DNA from: an uncultured Opitutia bacterium
GTDB taxonomy: Bacteria; Verrucomicrobiota; Verrucomicrobiia; Opitutales; Coraliomargaritaceae
Reading direction: 5' to 3'
Assembly (NCBI GenBank): GCA_913041275.1
Contig: CAJWHF010000006.1
Location: 1 to 44,118 of the forward strand
DNA length: 44,118 nucleotides
In this document: positions 17,568 through 27,101 of the stretch, piece by piece
Numbering within the stretch: the first letter of the stretch is position 1
How the letters are laid out: each line of letters opens with the position of its first letter
The notes under the pieces: model-generated
What the model was told of the DNA's origin: nothing
What the model saw: only the letters and a program-made list of their open reading frames with translations
The model's database searches: none
Position numbers and translations under genes: made by a program

Positions 17568-18374
17568 ATGAACACAAGGAATAAGGTTATTATAAAAGAA
17601 AAAGATTTGGAATTAGACCTATCACTCCAGCCGTTGACCATAAGGGACTTAACGGTATCCTACAACCGTAAACCAGTAATATGGGACATTGATCTGTCTA
17701 TACCTAAAGGGTATTTGGTCGGCATTGTCGGACCTAACGGTGCAGGAAAAAGCACATTGATTAAGGCCTGCTTAGATCTTGTTCCGAGGACATCGGGCGA
17801 GGTAATGATCTATGGAAAAACCTACCATAAAGAGCGCAGGCGTGTGGGATATGTACCGCAACGCGAGAGTGTAGACTGGGATTTTCCTGTCAGTGTACTC
17901 GATGTGGTAGCCATGGGAACTTACGGGCGACTCGGTTGGATGCGCCGCGTTAGTAAGCGTTCGAAGGCTCTATCAATGGAGGCGCTCGATCGAGTAGGTC
18001 TAGTCGATTATGCGAATCGCCAAATCAGTCAGCTTTCTGGTGGGCAACAGCAGCGCACCTTTCTAGCTCGTGCACTGGTACAGGATGCGGATATTTATTT
18101 CATGGACGAACCCTTTTCTTCTGTCGACGCTGCGACTGAGCGTGCCATCGTTCAGTTGCTTAAAGATCTAAAGAAACTTGGGAAGACAGTTATTGTGGTT
18201 CATCACGATCTATCTACGGTTTCTCAGTATTTTGATTGGACTGTCCTACTTAACATGCGTGTTGTGTCTGCTGGCCCCACAGAAGAAGTCTTTAATCAAG
18301 ATAACTTGCGACGAACTTATGGAGGTAAACTGACTCTCCTCACTCAAGCGGCTAATGAAATAGCCAGGAATTAA
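17568..18374 (+). CDS. metal ABC transporter ATP-binding protein (TroB/ZnuC type)
   Basis: A 268-residue ATPase that powers metal import. Walker A is GPNGAGKST, the signature is LSGGQQQRTFLARAL, Walker B is IYFMDEPFSSVD, and the H-loop is VVHHDLSTV. The family-typical Q-loop region VGYVPQRESVDWDFPVSV is also seen and is characteristic of the manganese/zinc/iron group. I chose the ATG at 17568 (MNTRNKV), 31 bases after the upstream stop; the longer frame overlaps the upstream gene and its extra residues are not conserved-looking. The permease gene follows after 13 bases. Confidence 0.93.
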   Translation: MNTRNKVIIKEKDLELDLSLQPLTIRDLTVSYNRKPVIWDIDLSIPKGYLVGIVGPNGAGKSTLIKACLDLVPRTSGEVMIYGKTYHKERRRVGYVPQRESVDWDFPVSVLDVVAMGTYGRLGWMRRVSKRSKALSMEALDRVGLVDYANRQISQLSGGQQQRTFLARALVQDADIYFMDEPFSSVDAATERAIVQLLKDLKKLGKTVIVVHHDLSTVSQYFDWTVLLNMRVVSAGPTEEVFNQDNLRRTYGGKLTLLTQAANEIARN

Positions 18375-18387
18375 TCAAGTAATCCAT

Positions 18388-19737
18388 ATGCCTGAACTCG
18401 CCGACATATGGAATGTATTATTTTTGCATGATTATAATACACGACTGGTTGTTCTCTCAACTATGCTCTTGGGTTGCGCCTGTGGTTTGATGGGTGGCTT
18501 TCTTCTTTTACGCAAACGTTCATTAATGGGCGACACGCTCTCACATGCTACCTTGCCGGGAGTGGCTTTAGCTTTTATGTTAGCCGTAGCGCTAGGAGGT
18601 GATGGTAAGTCACTACATTTTCTCCTTAGTGGGGCAGCGATTACTGGCTTACTTGGTTGTTGGGCAGTTCTTTTTATTCGTAATAACACGCGAATCAAAG
18701 ACGACGCAGCTATGGGAATCGTGCTCAGTGTATCTTTTGGCACAGGCGTAGCCTTACTTGGATTGATACAAAATATGCCCGAAGGCAGTTCAGCCGGCTT
18801 AGAATCATTCATTTATGGTAAGACAGCGTCGATGGTTCTGAGCGATTTTCGGATCCTCTTGTTAGTCACGCTCTGTGTGCTTGTCTGCACGCTTCTTTTA
18901 TTTAAAGAGTTCCGTCTACTTTGTTTTGACGAGGGTTTTGCTGGGGCGCTTGGGTGGCGAGTTAGATATCTTGATGTACTACTGCTTGCCCTTGTCACAG
19001 CTGTGACAGTTACTGGATTGCAAGCGGTTGGATTAATACTTATTATCTCATTTCTTATATCGCCCGCTGCTGCCGCGCGTTTTTGGACTAATCAACTCGA
19101 CCGACTGTTATTACTATCGGCTCTAATTGGTGGGGTCAGTGCTTGGCTGGGAGCTAGCCTAAGCGCATTCTTTCCGCGGCTTCCAGCGGGCGCGGTTATT
19201 GTACTAGTCGCGACGACTTTCTTTATCGTAAGTATGTTAGTTGGAAGTGAACGCGGTTTGTTGATTCGTCACCTCAGGTTGAAGCAGTTAAAGATTCGTA
19301 TGGGGCGACAGCATTTATTACGCGCACTTTACGAGATATTAGAAGGCATCCGCCCGGAGGGTGACTTTGTCCTGCGTGCCGTTCCTCTAATACAGATACG
19401 AGGGCGCCGTACGTGGACGGATTCCCATTTACGAGCCTATATTCGTCGTGCCTGTAAGGAGGGATTGATCGAGACACCCACTTTTGATGGGTCAATTCGG
19501 TTAACTAAAATTGGTTTAGAAGAAGCCGCCTTAATGACTAGAAATCACCGACTCTGGGAGCTTTACTTAATTGAATATGCAGATGTTGCGACTAGTCGTG
19601 TGGATCGTGATGCTGACAGAGTCGAACATGTACTCGGTGAAGAGATAGTAAAGAGCCTTGAGAGCAAACTGCAGACTTACCAGAGCGCTGGTAGCCTTGT
19701 TCCTAATAGCCCGCACCCGATTGTATTAGGTGATTGA
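18388..19737 (+). CDS. metal ABC transporter permease fused to a DtxR/MntR-like regulatory domain
   Basis: A 449-residue two-part protein. Residues 1-295 form an ABC-3 permease (TroC/MntB type) with about eight helices and the conserved RKRSLMGDTLSHATLPGVAL. Residues 304-449 resemble a DtxR-family regulator: a winged-helix region (310-380, including HLRAYIRRACKEGLI and SIRLTKIGLEEA), then the metal-binding and dimerisation domain. There the ligand pattern is His387, Glu391, Asp406, Asp410, Glu413 and His414 (HRLWELYL; DADRVEHVLGEEI), and a SPHP remnant of the DtxR 'SPxG.PIP' segment is at 441-444. The two acidic ligands near the start of MntR appear to be His and Arg here. The tail would be cytoplasmic and could gate transport or repress the operon in response to metal. 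Confidence 0.88.
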   Translation: MPELADIWNVLFLHDYNTRLVVLSTMLLGCACGLMGGFLLLRKRSLMGDTLSHATLPGVALAFMLAVALGGDGKSLHFLLSGAAITGLLGCWAVLFIRNNTRIKDDAAMGIVLSVSFGTGVALLGLIQNMPEGSSAGLESFIYGKTASMVLSDFRILLLVTLCVLVCTLLLFKEFRLLCFDEGFAGALGWRVRYLDVLLLALVTAVTVTGLQAVGLILIISFLISPAAAARFWTNQLDRLLLLSALIGGVSAWLGASLSAFFPRLPAGAVIVLVATTFFIVSMLVGSERGLLIRHLRLKQLKIRMGRQHLLRALYEILEGIRPEGDFVLRAVPLIQIRGRRTWTDSHLRAYIRRACKEGLIETPTFDGSIRLTKIGLEEAALMTRNHRLWELYLIEYADVATSRVDRDADRVEHVLGEEIVKSLESKLQTYQSAGSLVPNSPHPIVLGD

Positions 19738-19741
19738 TACT

Positions 19742-20656
19742 ATGAGCTGGTATACAATAGACACATGGATTGTGGTGATTGGGGCCTTGGCCGCAACATC
19801 CTGTGCTTTACTGGGGAACTTTCTGGTACTGCGCAAAATGAGCATGATGGGCGATGCGATTAGCCATGCCGTGCTGCCGGGGTTAGCTCTTGCTTTCTTA
19901 GTTACTAGTGCCCGTACCAGTTTAGCGATGTTCATCGGCGCGGCATTAGTCGGCGTAATTACAGCGGTTTTCACTCAGTGGATAAGCCGCTTCGGTAAGG
20001 TAGATGAGGGCGCATCGATGGGAATCGTATTTACATCGCTCTTTGCCATCGGACTATTATTGATCGTACAGGCTGCTGACCATGTCGACCTCGACCCTAG
20101 CTGTGTACTTTATGGAGCGATCGAGTTAACTCCTCTCGATGTGATTTGGCGGCCGACACTTTTCGGATTAGAGTTTCATGTGCCTAGAGCTGCCTTAGTG
20201 CTGGGTGCAATAGTTGTGCTTAATTTAGGCTTTTTGATATCGTTTTTTAAAGAGCTTCGGATCTCTTCTTTTGACCCTGAACTTGCTACGACTATGGGCA
20301 TTAATTCCAACTTGGTTCACTACTTATTGATGAGCCTAGTCGCGGTCACGACAGTCGCTGCCTTTGAGGCAGTTGGAAGTATTATTGTAATTGCGATGCT
20401 TATTGTGCCTCCTGCGACGGCACTCTTACTGACAGATCGCCTCTGGATTATGGTGGTGCTAAGCGTGGTTTTCGCCTGCGCCTCTGCGCTATTCGGCCAC
20501 ATCAGTGCATTGGTCGTACCTAGTTGGTTCGGCTTTGATGATACCTCAACTTCTGGTATGATGGCAGTAGTTTCTGGACTACTATTTGCCCTTATTATGT
20601 TTGTAGCGCCTCGCCATGGATTATTAAGCAAGTGGTTTTATAACAAGTTTTTATAA
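19742..20656 (+). CDS. metal ABC transporter permease (TroD type)
   Basis: A 304-residue ABC-3 family permease with about eight transmembrane helices and the family block RKMSMMGDAISHAVLPGLAL, then MGIVFTSLFAIGLLL and the C-terminal FEAVGSIIVIAMLIVPPATA. It should pair with the fused permease to make the heterodimeric channel. It carries no regulatory tail. I chose the ATG at 19742, which has an AGGTGA ribosome-binding site at 19728-19733; a GTG at 19730 would overlap the upstream gene. It ends the operon and converges on the SMP-30 gene with no evident terminator in the 20-base gap. Confidence 0.92.
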   Translation: MSWYTIDTWIVVIGALAATSCALLGNFLVLRKMSMMGDAISHAVLPGLALAFLVTSARTSLAMFIGAALVGVITAVFTQWISRFGKVDEGASMGIVFTSLFAIGLLLIVQAADHVDLDPSCVLYGAIELTPLDVIWRPTLFGLEFHVPRAALVLGAIVVLNLGFLISFFKELRISSFDPELATTMGINSNLVHYLLMSLVAVTTVAAFEAVGSIIVIAMLIVPPATALLLTDRLWIMVVLSVVFACASALFGHISALVVPSWFGFDDTSTSGMMAVVSGLLFALIMFVAPRHGLLSKWFYNKFL

Positions 20657-20676
20657 ATTATATTATCACTACTGAA

Positions 20677-21552
20677 TTAAGCGCAGTAAGTAGATGTTGG
20701 AAGACCTTTAACTCCTAGCCCGTCGATAACGAATACCTTTCCGGCGTCGGCTTCTACCAAATTAGGCTTAATGCCAGTGGTTACAAAGAGTCGATCCAGC
20801 TTATCCCCACCGAATGTACAGGACGTGGTCTCGATGCAGGGTAGGTCGATTCGTTGCAGTTCTTTATTCTCTAGCGGATCGAAACGCACTACGCAACCAC
20901 CGTGGCAGAAAGCAACCCAAAGCATTCCTTCAGAATCGATTGTCATGCCATCAGGTGAGCTTTCGTAACCATGCTTTTTAGTGTCGATGGCTAAGTGTGG
21001 ATTACAGATCTCTGCCTTGGTAATGTCATAGTCGTAGGAATATATGGCTAGCTTTGGAGTATCAATATGATACATAATTTTACTATCGGGGCTCCAGCAA
21101 AGACCATTGGAATTTGTTAGTTTGGATAGCTTAAGGTCACAGCTTCCATTCGTTTCTAAACAGTAGAGATTAGCCGTACCCTCCTCTTTGCTCATACTAA
21201 TTGTGCCTGCCCAGAAGCGTCCTGCTGGATCGCATTTCCCATCGTTAAAACGGTTTGTTTTCCGTAAATCAAACTCGGGATCCGCGAGCCTAGTCTTCTC
21301 TCTAGTTTCCAAGTTAAATCGAACGTATCCGCTAGAGCCAGCATAGATGACTTCGTTATCTCTGTGTGTGGGCGCAACGGTGCCTATTTGTTCGCCTACA
21401 TCCCATTGCTCTTCGATGCCACTATCTGGATCTATACGTATGAGTTTATGGCCTTTTATATCAACGTAGTATAGGCGTGATCCTGCCCATATTGGTCCTT
21501 CGCCCCATTCAGAAATATTACGACCTAAAGCTTTAATAGTAGGAGTGGGCAT
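20677..21552 (-). CDS. SMP-30/gluconolactonase family protein
   Basis: A 291-residue six-bladed beta-propeller hydrolase of the SMP-30/regucalcin/gluconolactonase family. The metal ligands are visible: Glu in 'EWGEGPIWAGSRLYYVD', Asn in TNSNGLCWSPDSK and Asp in SSPDGMTIDSEGMLWVA. The fingerprint RFNDGKCDPAGRFWAGT is also present. Such enzymes open sugar lactones (gluconolactone, arabinonolactone and others); the substrate cannot be read from sequence. No signal peptide, so it should be cytoplasmic. It sits alone between the metal operon and cysS. Confidence 0.88.
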   Translation of the reverse strand: MPTPTIKALGRNISEWGEGPIWAGSRLYYVDIKGHKLIRIDPDSGIEEQWDVGEQIGTVAPTHRDNEVIYAGSSGYVRFNLETREKTRLADPEFDLRKTNRFNDGKCDPAGRFWAGTISMSKEEGTANLYCLETNGSCDLKLSKLTNSNGLCWSPDSKIMYHIDTPKLAIYSYDYDITKAEICNPHLAIDTKKHGYESSPDGMTIDSEGMLWVAFCHGGCVVRFDPLENKELQRIDLPCIETTSCTFGGDKLDRLFVTTGIKPNLVEADAGKVFVIDGLGVKGLPTSTYCA

Positions 21553-21584
21553 AAATTTTTTGTTACTTTTATATAAGTCAGAGC

Positions 21585-23027
21585 TTACGATCTATACTCT
21601 AAATTAAACCCATCTTTCTCGTCATTTACTACCCATCCTTTTTCTATTAGTTCTTCACGAAGGGCGTCGGATTTATTGAAGTCCTTTGATTGTTTCGCCG
21701 CCCATCTAGCATTAGCTAAGGCGATGATATCGGCTGGGGCGTCTATTATTTTATCTTCGGTTTTGTAAAGCTCTAGCCCAAGTGCGTACAGAAGGCTACC
21801 AAAAGCTCGTAGCATGGAACGAGCACCTTCAGCGTCCAGTGAGGCTGCCGGGTTAGAGCCTATTACTCCAAATATGGCGCCAAGACTAGCGGCCGTATTA
21901 AGGTTCTGGCGCAGTGCATCCCAAGCCTTAGCTAGGAGACCAAAATCTTTGATTGTCTCTGCTGTGACGTAAGTCGCATTGAAGTCTTTGGATGCTTCAC
22001 CTGTTTTATCTAAGAGTGATTGAGCAAAACGTTCTAGCTTAGACAGTGCACTCTGCGAGGCATGAAGCCCATCGAATGTGAAATTAAGCTGTTGGCGATA
22101 GCTACTTGAAATTAGAGTATAGCGTATTGCCATCGGGCTAAATCCTTTAGCGCACAAGTCATCTAAGGTGTAAAGGTTTCCCAGACTCTTTGACATTTTC
22201 TCACCTTCGACCATGAGGTGGGCAGTGTGGAACCAGTGTTTACAAAATTCTTTTCCATGTGCGCATTCCGACTGCGCAATTTCATTTTCATGATGAGGAA
22301 AGCAGAGGTCTATGCCACCGCCGTGGAGGTCAATAGTTTCGCCGTCGAAGGAGCTGTGGACCATAGCGGAGCACTCTAAGTGCCAACCGGGCCGTCCTTC
22401 GCCCCATGGACTAGGCCAGTAATTATCCCCGTCTTCTGGTTTGCGAGATTTCCAGAGAGCGAAATCGGTCACCGATTCACGGTCATACTCATCCGCGTCG
22501 TTTACCTGCCCAGCAGAGTTGCTGGATTGAGTCTTAAGTTCGCGCTGATTGAGTCGGGAGAGGCGACCATAATCCTTGTAAGAACTAACACGAAAGTAGA
22601 CGGAACCGTCGTCTGTAGCATAGGCGTGTTTTTTCTCAATTAATTTTTCAACAAGGTTAATCATTTGAGGAATGTGTGCTACGGCACTTGGTTCGGCACT
22701 TGGCGCCAACATGTTGAGCGCGGCGCAGTCTGAGTGAAATTTCTCACTCCAGTAGGTAGTAAATTCGCTCAGGTTTTTACCCTCAGCCTGTGATTGAAAA
22801 ATCGTCTTATCATCAAGGTCGGTAATGTTCCGCACGTGCTGTACGCAGGTACCATCGACCTTCAAAACGCGGCAGAGAGTATCTTGTATCAAAAAAGTAC
22901 GAAAGTTGCCAATATGTGCAGGTCCATAGACTGTCGGCCCACAGCAATAAAAGCGCAGTTTATCTCCACTCCATGGAGAGAGTGTTTGCACAGAGCGGCT
23001 AAATGTATCGTAGAGTTCTACTGACAT
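21585..23027 (-). CDS. cysS: cysteinyl-tRNA synthetase
   Basis: A 480-residue class I synthetase that charges tRNA-Cys. The zinc-binding and HIGH regions are [18 protein letters not shown]; the KMSKS motif is [20 protein letters not shown] and WHLECSAM with the [20 protein letters not shown] block are characteristic. The C-terminal part ([19 protein letters not shown]) is the tRNA-binding helical region. I chose the ATG at 23027 ([10 protein letters not shown], the normal CysS N-terminus); a TTG four codons upstream is possible. It is divergent from hemB across about 160 bases. Confidence 0.96.
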   Translation of the reverse strand: MSVELYDTFSRSVQTLSPWSGDKLRFYCCGPTVYGPAHIGNFRTFLIQDTLCRVLKVDGTCVQHVRNITDLDDKTIFQSQAEGKNLSEFTTYWSEKFHSDCAALNMLAPSAEPSAVAHIPQMINLVEKLIEKKHAYATDDGSVYFRVSSYKDYGRLSRLNQRELKTQSSNSAGQVNDADEYDRESVTDFALWKSRKPEDGDNYWPSPWGEGRPGWHLECSAMVHSSFDGETIDLHGGGIDLCFPHHENEIAQSECAHGKEFCKHWFHTAHLMVEGEKMSKSLGNLYTLDDLCAKGFSPMAIRYTLISSSYRQQLNFTFDGLHASQSALSKLERFAQSLLDKTGEASKDFNATYVTAETIKDFGLLAKAWDALRQNLNTAASLGAIFGVIGSNPAASLDAEGARSMLRAFGSLLYALGLELYKTEDKIIDAPADIIALANARWAAKQSKDFNKSDALREELIEKGWVVNDEKDGFNLEYRS

Positions 23028-23187
23028 ATTAGTAATCAAGGTCAGACTTGATAGTTACTGCAAGTAAACTCTCCCTAGCGCTTGGCAGTGTATTACTTTA
23101 TTCCATTCTTAGTAAGGCCTGTTTGTATGAATAAAGCGCAGCCTAATTTCAACTTCACATTCGCTCATTTCCTGTCTTTATACATTT

Positions 23188-24204
23188 ATGTCTGACATAT
23201 TTAAATTGGAACTCAACCGCCGCCCGAGACGCACGCGTAGGACAAGTTCTTTACGTGCTTTGGTTCGTGAGACGGAGATATCGCCTAGGCATTTGATTCA
23301 ACCACTCTTTGTTGTAGACGGTGAGTCTTCACCGGAAGCTATAGATTCGATGCCAGGAATTTTCCGCCTTTCTATCACAGACCTTATAAAAGAATGTCGT
23401 GAGTTGGTCGACTTAGGCATCTCGGCAGTAGCGCTCTTTCCTAAGATAGAGGATAATCTAAAATCTGATGATGCAAGGGAAGCACTAAAGCCCGACACCC
23501 TTGTATTGCGGGCAATTCGTGCGATTAAGACAGAGGTTCCAGAGATTTCAGTAGTTGCTGATTTAGCGCTCGATCCGTACACCCTGAATGGACATGACGG
23601 ACTCTGGGATTCTGGTGCACAGGATCTGGCTAATGACGCGACAGTTGAAGTGCTTACTGATATGGCAGTACTCGCCGCTGAAGCAGGCGTCGATCTAGTA
23701 GCTCCTTCCGATATGATGGATGGCCGCGTCGGTGCAATTCGTTCTGCGCTCGACGGAAATGGTTTTGAGCGGACCGCAATAATGGCCTACTCTGCGAAAT
23801 TTGCCTCTGCCTATTACGGACCCTTTCGAGACGCGGTGGGTAGTTCAGGAGCTGCGTGCACGCATGACTTAGACAAGCGGACATATCAATTGGACCCAGC
23901 TAACCGCCGCGAGGCTTTAATGGAAATCGCTCTAGATGAAGAAGAAGGCGCCGATATTTTAATGGTAAAACCAGCCGGCTCCTATCTCGACATCATCCGT
24001 GAAGTCAGAGAAGAGACGGAGCTACCTTTAGCAGCGTATCAGGTTTCGGGTGAATATGCTCAAATTCACGCCGCAGCGCAAAGGGGATGGCTGGATTTAG
24101 AACGTTGCCGAGACGAGTCACTTTTAGCCATTCGACGTGCGGGCGCCGATATAATACTGACCTATTTTGCTAAGGAATATGCGAAGGCCTATGCGAAGGT
24201 TTAG
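23188..24204 (+). CDS. hemB: porphobilinogen synthase (delta-aminolevulinate dehydratase)
   Basis: A 338-residue enzyme that condenses two 5-aminolevulinate molecules to porphobilinogen in haem synthesis. The Schiff-base lysines are in AYSAKFASAYYGPFR and ILMVKPAGSYLDI. The metal region at residues 125-138 reads DLALDPYTLNGHDG, with Asp where zinc-dependent enzymes have the three-cysteine motif, so this is the zinc-independent (Mg/K-using) class. The Arg/Pro-rich start RRPRRTRRTSSLRALVRET is normal for bacterial HemB. It converges on uvrC with 12 bases between stops. Confidence 0.96.
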   Translation: MSDIFKLELNRRPRRTRRTSSLRALVRETEISPRHLIQPLFVVDGESSPEAIDSMPGIFRLSITDLIKECRELVDLGISAVALFPKIEDNLKSDDAREALKPDTLVLRAIRAIKTEVPEISVVADLALDPYTLNGHDGLWDSGAQDLANDATVEVLTDMAVLAAEAGVDLVAPSDMMDGRVGAIRSALDGNGFERTAIMAYSAKFASAYYGPFRDAVGSSGAACTHDLDKRTYQLDPANRREALMEIALDEEEGADILMVKPAGSYLDIIREVREETELPLAAYQVSGEYAQIHAAAQRGWLDLERCRDESLLAIRRAGADIILTYFAKEYAKAYAKV

Positions 24205-24216
24205 GCGTGGATGCCT

Positions 24217-25683
24217 CTACTTTAAAAATGCTACTAAGCGCTCGGCCGTAAGTTTTCCAATACCATCTATTTGAGTGAGTTTTGTAATATTTGCTTTTTT
24301 TAGTTTCTCGATGGAGCCAAAATGTAGAAGCAGTTGTTGTTTTCTTTTCGTACCTAGACCCTTAAAATCGTCGAGAATCGATTCACGAAGGCGTTTACTA
24401 CGTAGTTCTGCGTTAAAGCTATTTGCGTATTGGTGGGCTTCGTCCCGGATATGTTGAAGTAGTCGAAGAGCGGGGTCGTGATGGGGTAGGTTGAGCGAAT
24501 CACGCCCGTCACTAAAGATTACAGTTTCATTTTTCTTGGCGAGGCCGATTATTTCGGGTGGCTCTAGATTCTGCCCAAGAAATGCCTTGAGTGCTGATGT
24601 GACTTGTCCTGCACCTCCATCAATTATAACTAGGTCTGGGAAGAGCTTATGTTCTTCAAAAAGTCGCCGGTAGCGACGTCCTACTACCTCTTCCATCGCC
24701 CTAAAATCATCGTTACCAATAAAGCTCTTAATTTTGAAGCGGCGATAGCTTTTGCGGTCGGGATGCCCGTCTTCAAAGGCAACCATTGAAGCGACGCAAA
24801 AACTACCTGAGATATGGGAGATATCGAAGCATTCCATTCGGCGGGGCTCTTGCGCTAATCCAAGTTTAACTTGGAGGCTCTTTACTACCTCTCTATGGTT
24901 GTAAGTACCTACCAAGTTACGCTCGAATTTCCGCGTTCGGCTGGCAGTACGCTCAAGAGCGTCGATTCGGTCTCGTAAGGTAGCTGCCTGCTCATAATTA
25001 CGGTTCTTAGCTGCCGTCTTCATATCAACTTTTAGTTCAGCTAGCCATTGAAGGGCTTTACCTTCGAGAAACTCGCAGGCTGCATCGAGTCGATCCTTGT
25101 ATTGCTCTGTAGTTAATTCGTTGGCCTGTCCGTAAATCTCGGCTCTTGCGTCATCATAGAGGCGCCAGCGTCCGTCTTCTAACTCTATCGGTGAAGCGTC
25201 GCTGAGTAGTATTCCGAAGCGGCGGCGTAGTTCTGATAGTGTCTTGCGTAAGTGTCCGGAGTGAGCAAAAGGGCCATAATAGCGTGAATTTCTATCCGTT
25301 CGATTGCGCGTCAGTCGAAAGCGCGGGAGTGCTTCTCTAGGGTTGACGCGTACTAGCAAAAAACGTTTGTCGTCGGTAAAGTCTGTGTTGTAACGCGGCT
25401 TATATTTCTTAATTAACTGCCCCTCCAATAGAAGTGCTTCCGCCTCAGATTTAACAATTATAATATCAAAGTCGTAGATCAAATCTAACATAGCTCGTAC
25501 CTTGGGCTGCGCTATTGCCATCTTGCGCGATGCTTGGAAATAGGTGCTAACTCGCTTTTTTAGATCCTTAGCTTTGCCTACGTAAATTGTCTGACCGAGA
25601 CGATCCTTCATTTGGTATACTCCAGGCTTGTGCGGCAGGCGGCGCACTTTTTCTTTCAGCTGTGGCTTCTCGTTTGGGGACAT
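24217..25683 (-). CDS. uvrC: UvrC-like excinuclease subunit lacking the Cys cluster
   Basis: A 488-residue nucleotide-excision-repair nuclease, about 110 residues shorter than Escherichia coli UvrC. The GIY-YIG domain is at residues 18-100 (GVYQMKDRLGQTIYVGKAK). A UvrB-binding UVR motif follows (KNRNYEQAATLRDRIDALE). The RNase H-like second nuclease domain has the acidic residues in ECFDISHISGS and LVIIDGGAGQV, and HQYANSFNAELRSKRL. The protein ends with two helix-hairpin-helix motifs (GLGTKRKQQLLLHF, IDGIGKLTAERL). The region after RYYGPFAHSG that normally holds four cysteines has none. It is divergent from cinA. Confidence 0.88.
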   Translation of the reverse strand: MSPNEKPQLKEKVRRLPHKPGVYQMKDRLGQTIYVGKAKDLKKRVSTYFQASRKMAIAQPKVRAMLDLIYDFDIIIVKSEAEALLLEGQLIKKYKPRYNTDFTDDKRFLLVRVNPREALPRFRLTRNRTDRNSRYYGPFAHSGHLRKTLSELRRRFGILLSDASPIELEDGRWRLYDDARAEIYGQANELTTEQYKDRLDAACEFLEGKALQWLAELKVDMKTAAKNRNYEQAATLRDRIDALERTASRTRKFERNLVGTYNHREVVKSLQVKLGLAQEPRRMECFDISHISGSFCVASMVAFEDGHPDRKSYRRFKIKSFIGNDDFRAMEEVVGRRYRRLFEEHKLFPDLVIIDGGAGQVTSALKAFLGQNLEPPEIIGLAKKNETVIFSDGRDSLNLPHHDPALRLLQHIRDEAHQYANSFNAELRSKRLRESILDDFKGLGTKRKQQLLLHFGSIEKLKKANITKLTQIDGIGKLTAERLVAFLK

Positions 25684-25745
25684 TGTTTGAAATAGCTATA
25701 GAGTTTGCACTTAGTATAAAGTTCTGTTTAATCCTGCCAACTATT

Positions 25746-27029
25746 ATGTCTAAAAATCCAATTGTCGAAGTAATCAACTTTGGAGACGAATTACTCGTCG
25801 GTATACGTGACAACTCCCACTTAACGTACTTAGGTGCCCAGTTATCTCGTTGCGGCCTTCCTATATTGCGTAGTCGAGTTATTACCGATTCGGCTAGCGA
25901 AATTCGAAAAGCGTTCCTAGATGCTTGGGAGCATTCAGATGTCGTCATCACAACCGGCGGATTGGGCCCGACTTCAGACGATATGACGCGCGAGAATGTT
26001 GCTGAAGCATTAGGGGCAACACTCGTATTTGAGCCTGAAATAGAAGCTTCTATTAAGGCACGTTTCGAGCTAATTGGACGTACCATGGCAGAACATCACC
26101 GTAAACAGTGTTACCGATTTGCAGATGGAGAAGTGCTCCATAACGAGCGCGGCACTGCTCCAGGAATGGCGTTTCAGCGTGATGGAAAGTTGCTCATCAT
26201 GTTGCCAGGGCCAAGTCATGAGCTTAAGCCAATGTTTGAAAAGCAGGTCATTCCATGGTTGAAATCACTTGGCATGCTTTGCAAGGAAGATGCCTATTTG
26301 CAAATACGAACTTGTGGCGCTGGCGAGTCTGCAGTCGAAGAAACAATGCAGCCTATTATTGAGGCTCATCCTAGCCTTAATCTGGCTTTTTGTGTGCACT
26401 ATGGGATCGTAGATATACGTTTAAGCTCGCGCGATAATTTACTTGGGATGGAGCAGATTGAGGCCATTGGACAGGAAGCACGGGAGTTATTGGGAGAGGA
26501 CTTTGTCTGCTTTGGGAGATGTTCCCTAGCCAAGGTCGTATTACATGAGCTTCGTGCCCTTGACCGCAGTCTGGCCATTGCCGAGTCCTGCACAGGCGGA
26601 TTACTCTGCGATTCGTTTACTAATTTAGCAGGTGCTTCTAAAGTGTTTGTCGGCGGAGTCGTCTGCTACTCAAATGATGTTAAAGTCTCTCAAGTTGGTG
26701 TACCTGAATCGATTCTCGAACAGCATGGAGCGGTCAGCCCTGAGTGTGCTATTGCTATGGCGTCTGGTATATCCGAGGGGCTATCATCTGACTATGGACT
26801 TAGTGTGACTGGTTTCGCAGGCCCTGATGGCGGCGATGAGAAAAACCCTGTTGGTACAATTCACCTAGGTTATCACTCGCCAGTTGGTGTGTGGTGTAAG
26901 AGCGTACGCTACACAGGTGGCCGACTAGATGTTAAAGCTCGCGCTGTTCATGCAGCGCTCGATTGGATGCGGCGTAAACTGCGTGAGAACAAAGTTGAAG
27001 AATTCCTTAGTTGTGGGGAGCGCGATTAG
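25746..27029 (+). CDS. cinA: CinA-like protein (competence/damage-inducible, nicotinamide-nucleotide amidase)
   Basis: A 427-residue two-domain protein. The N-terminal MoCF-like domain includes EVINFGDELLVGIRDNS and TTGGLGPTSDDMTREN, and its usual function is ADP-ribose pyrophosphatase-like. The C-terminal CinA domain (about residues 270-415) contains AESCTGGLLCDSFTN, a GGVVCYSNDVK block and TGFAGPDGG, typical of the NMN deamidase PncC. I chose the ATG at 25746 (MSKNPIVEVINFG); a longer frame from 25587 runs antisense through the uvrC start and has no family similarity. The gap to uvrC is only 62 bases and must hold both promoters. Confidence 0.92.
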   Translation: MSKNPIVEVINFGDELLVGIRDNSHLTYLGAQLSRCGLPILRSRVITDSASEIRKAFLDAWEHSDVVITTGGLGPTSDDMTRENVAEALGATLVFEPEIEASIKARFELIGRTMAEHHRKQCYRFADGEVLHNERGTAPGMAFQRDGKLLIMLPGPSHELKPMFEKQVIPWLKSLGMLCKEDAYLQIRTCGAGESAVEETMQPIIEAHPSLNLAFCVHYGIVDIRLSSRDNLLGMEQIEAIGQEARELLGEDFVCFGRCSLAKVVLHELRALDRSLAIAESCTGGLLCDSFTNLAGASKVFVGGVVCYSNDVKVSQVGVPESILEQHGAVSPECAIAMASGISEGLSSDYGLSVTGFAGPDGGDEKNPVGTIHLGYHSPVGVWCKSVRYTGGRLDVKARAVHAALDWMRRKLRENKVEEFLSCGERD

Positions 27030-27101
27030 TAAACGGGTACTAAAAGCCGTTAAGCTTACGCCTTGCCCCGAAAGGAATAGCTTTAGAGACTAAGAAATTA
27101 T

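Noticed and set aside
25568-26086. Open frame of 172 codons on the minus strand across the uvrC/cinA start region
   Set aside because: It is a shadow of the cinA coding region; no family features, and it would overlap both real genes.
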